The notes under the pieces: generated by a model
Databases searched by the model: none
What the model was told of the DNA's origin: nothing
Seen by the model: only the letters and a program-made list of their open reading frames with translations
NCBI GenBank assembly: GCA_027623325.1
Contig: JAQBXY010000002.1
Coordinates: forward strand, 176,756 to 240,755
Length of the DNA: 64,000 nucleotides
Direction: 5' to 3'
Origin: Gemmatimonadota bacterium
Lineage (GTDB): Bacteria; Gemmatimonadota; Gemmatimonadetes; Longimicrobiales; Gaopeijiaceae
Part shown: positions 62,931-64,000 of the stretch, piece by piece
Numbering within the stretch: the stretch's first letter is position 1
Layout of the letters: each line of letters opens with the position of its first letter
Translations under genes and position numbers: made by a program

Positions 62931-64000
62931 GGAGATCGCTCTGAGGTGGTCCGCGGGCGGGCGAGAGGGGCGGGGGCTTGTGGGGGAGGTCGAGGTGGAG
63001 GAGGATGGCGGCGACGACGGGCGGATCGGTGAGGAACGCGAGGATCCTCATCTCTCCACCACAGGCGGGACAGAGCAGCGGCAGCACGTCGTAGATGCGA
63101 GCGAGCAGGACGGCCCATCGGATCCTCGCGGGGGAGGCCGGAGCGGGGGCGGGTTCGTAAGACTGGCTGGGTGAGGCGACATCGCCCTCGGCTGCTGGCG
63201 CCTCGGACACGAGCTCGGGCCGACCGAGGGCCACCGCGTGGGGCCTGAGCCTGGCATTCGGAGCGAGCACACCGTGGTAGCGGTGGCGATGGACCCGCGG
63301 GGGCGGGACGAACTTGGCAATGGCCTCGAGGAGCTCGAGGGGCGTGAGCAGCAGCTCGGTCCGGCCGTGGATGTCAGGCTTGGGGAATCGGTAGACCAGG
63401 CGGCTCTCGGGTGAGGCGAGGGCGGTGCTGGAGTCGAGCGCCTGCAGACGTTCGAGTGCGAAGGGTGGACGGGCACAATAGCGGACGAGACGCTCGATGC
63501 CGGCCCGGTCCTCGGCGTCGATGCGCACGGAGGCGTCGACGCTGAAGCCGCCCGAGCCCTGCCAGTTCAGCATGCCGGCGGCATCGACTTCGTCGAGGAG
63601 CCCTTGGCGGCGGAAGTAGCGGAGCACGCGTTTCTGGACGAGAGACTCCACCTGAGCGACGCGATCGGGCGTCAGGTCATAGGCCTCGTGAAACGCGATC
63701 CCGCTGTCGTCGGCCTTGCCGAAGACGCCGTCGAGGACGACGAGGTGGTAATGCGGGTGGACGTTGAGGGAGGAGCCGAAGCGATGAAAGAAGCTGACGG
63801 CTCCGAGCTGGGCGCGAGGCGGCGCTCCTGGGCTGGAGCGCCGGAGCGTGGATCGAATCGCGCGGAGCAAGATCTGGAGTACGGCGCCGGCGACCCGCAC
63901 GTCGTGGTGAAGGTAAGGACGCAGCCGCTTGGGGACCGAAAGCACCCATTGCCGTGCGGGTACATGTGGCAGCACGTGGTCGGTGAGGTGGGCGGCGACC
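62827..64000 (-). mobile_element. IS91-family transposase, 5' end beyond the window
   Basis: An open frame of at least 390 residues running past base 64000. The upstream codons (VAAHLTDHVLPHVPARQWVLSVPKRLR) match the start region of IS91 transposases. The HUH nuclease motif is NVHPHYHLVVLDGVF (about 63720-63766). LVRYCARPPFALERL holds one tyrosine; the four-before position is not Tyr, so the usual YxxxY pair is not evident and it may be ISCR-like. RHRYHGVLAPNARLRP and a C-terminal CPACGGEM knuckle follow. IS91 elements move by rolling circle. Its 3' end truncates the DUF4097 gene. Confidence 0.87.

Overview
The window is a dense, high-GC bacterial chromosome segment. Genes lie back to back on both strands, many stops overlap the next start (ATGA, GTGA), and no gene-free stretch exceeds about 300 bases. 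No tRNA, rRNA or CRISPR array was seen. Several features point to a Gram-negative, probably aerobic member of the Gemmatimonadota or a related Acidobacteriota-type lineage: an ADOP-type permease next to a PadR regulator, many exported hydrolases and lipoproteins, outer-membrane proteins with an Ala-x-Ala-Gln type signal end, and a HEAT-rich transporter. This placement is an inference from gene content, not from a marker gene.

Layout. 1-5600: lipoprotein RidA, a creatininase-family hydrolase coupled to a MurG-like glycosyltransferase, L-lactate permease, a DUF2461 protein and pdxH. 5700-8650: a CsoR operator, csoR, a small HMA protein, the Cu(I) P-type ATPase copA and a possible 20-residue ORF. 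8690-16660: a nucleotide-transporter-like/HEAT/cNMP fusion, a DUF1232-type protein, a 110-bp palindrome, a large M14 carboxypeptidase and an MFS carrier. 16777-30712: the second half of a copper/silver island, with response regulator and histidine kinase, TolC-CusB-CusA, a minus-strand operon of multicopper oxidase-CopB-CopC-CopD, and a divergent PepSY protein plus a small NTF2-like protein. 30797-39876: a Tat-exported HisC-like aminotransferase, exported Xaa-Pro peptidase, a HEAT-cyclophilin lipoprotein, an MBL-fold hydrolase, an ADC-like protein overlapping an alpha-oxoamine synthase, and trans-3-hydroxy-L-proline dehydratase. 39980-54178: PadR with a frameshifted ADOP permease, unknown membrane proteins including a paralogous pair, an HNH-like miniprotein, menH-like hydrolase, DHA2 carrier, a GspG-like orphan, a porin broken at a G8 tract, a lipoprotein, an Fpg-family glycosylase and a second PadR with a clear operator. 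54324-64000: an AAA ATPase coupled to a reductive-dehalogenase-like Fe-S protein, a cyclase, an FMN glutamate-synthase-domain protein, a ChaN-like protein, a Rieske oxygenase, and a DUF4097 gene cut by an IS91-like element that runs off the window end.

The main functional theme is copper (and perhaps silver) handling at every cell layer. CsoR, the HMA protein and CopA cover the cytosol and inner membrane. CusBA-TolC spans the envelope. The multicopper oxidase with CopB, CopC and CopD acts in periplasm and membranes. Control looks two-tiered. A G/C-rich inverted repeat sits before csoR. A triple 11-bp-spaced TTCAT/TTCAC repeat sits before tolC and, in mirrored form on both strands, between the oxidase operon and the PepSY gene. 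The second motif was read directly from the sequence and is the best candidate here for an undescribed regulon signature.
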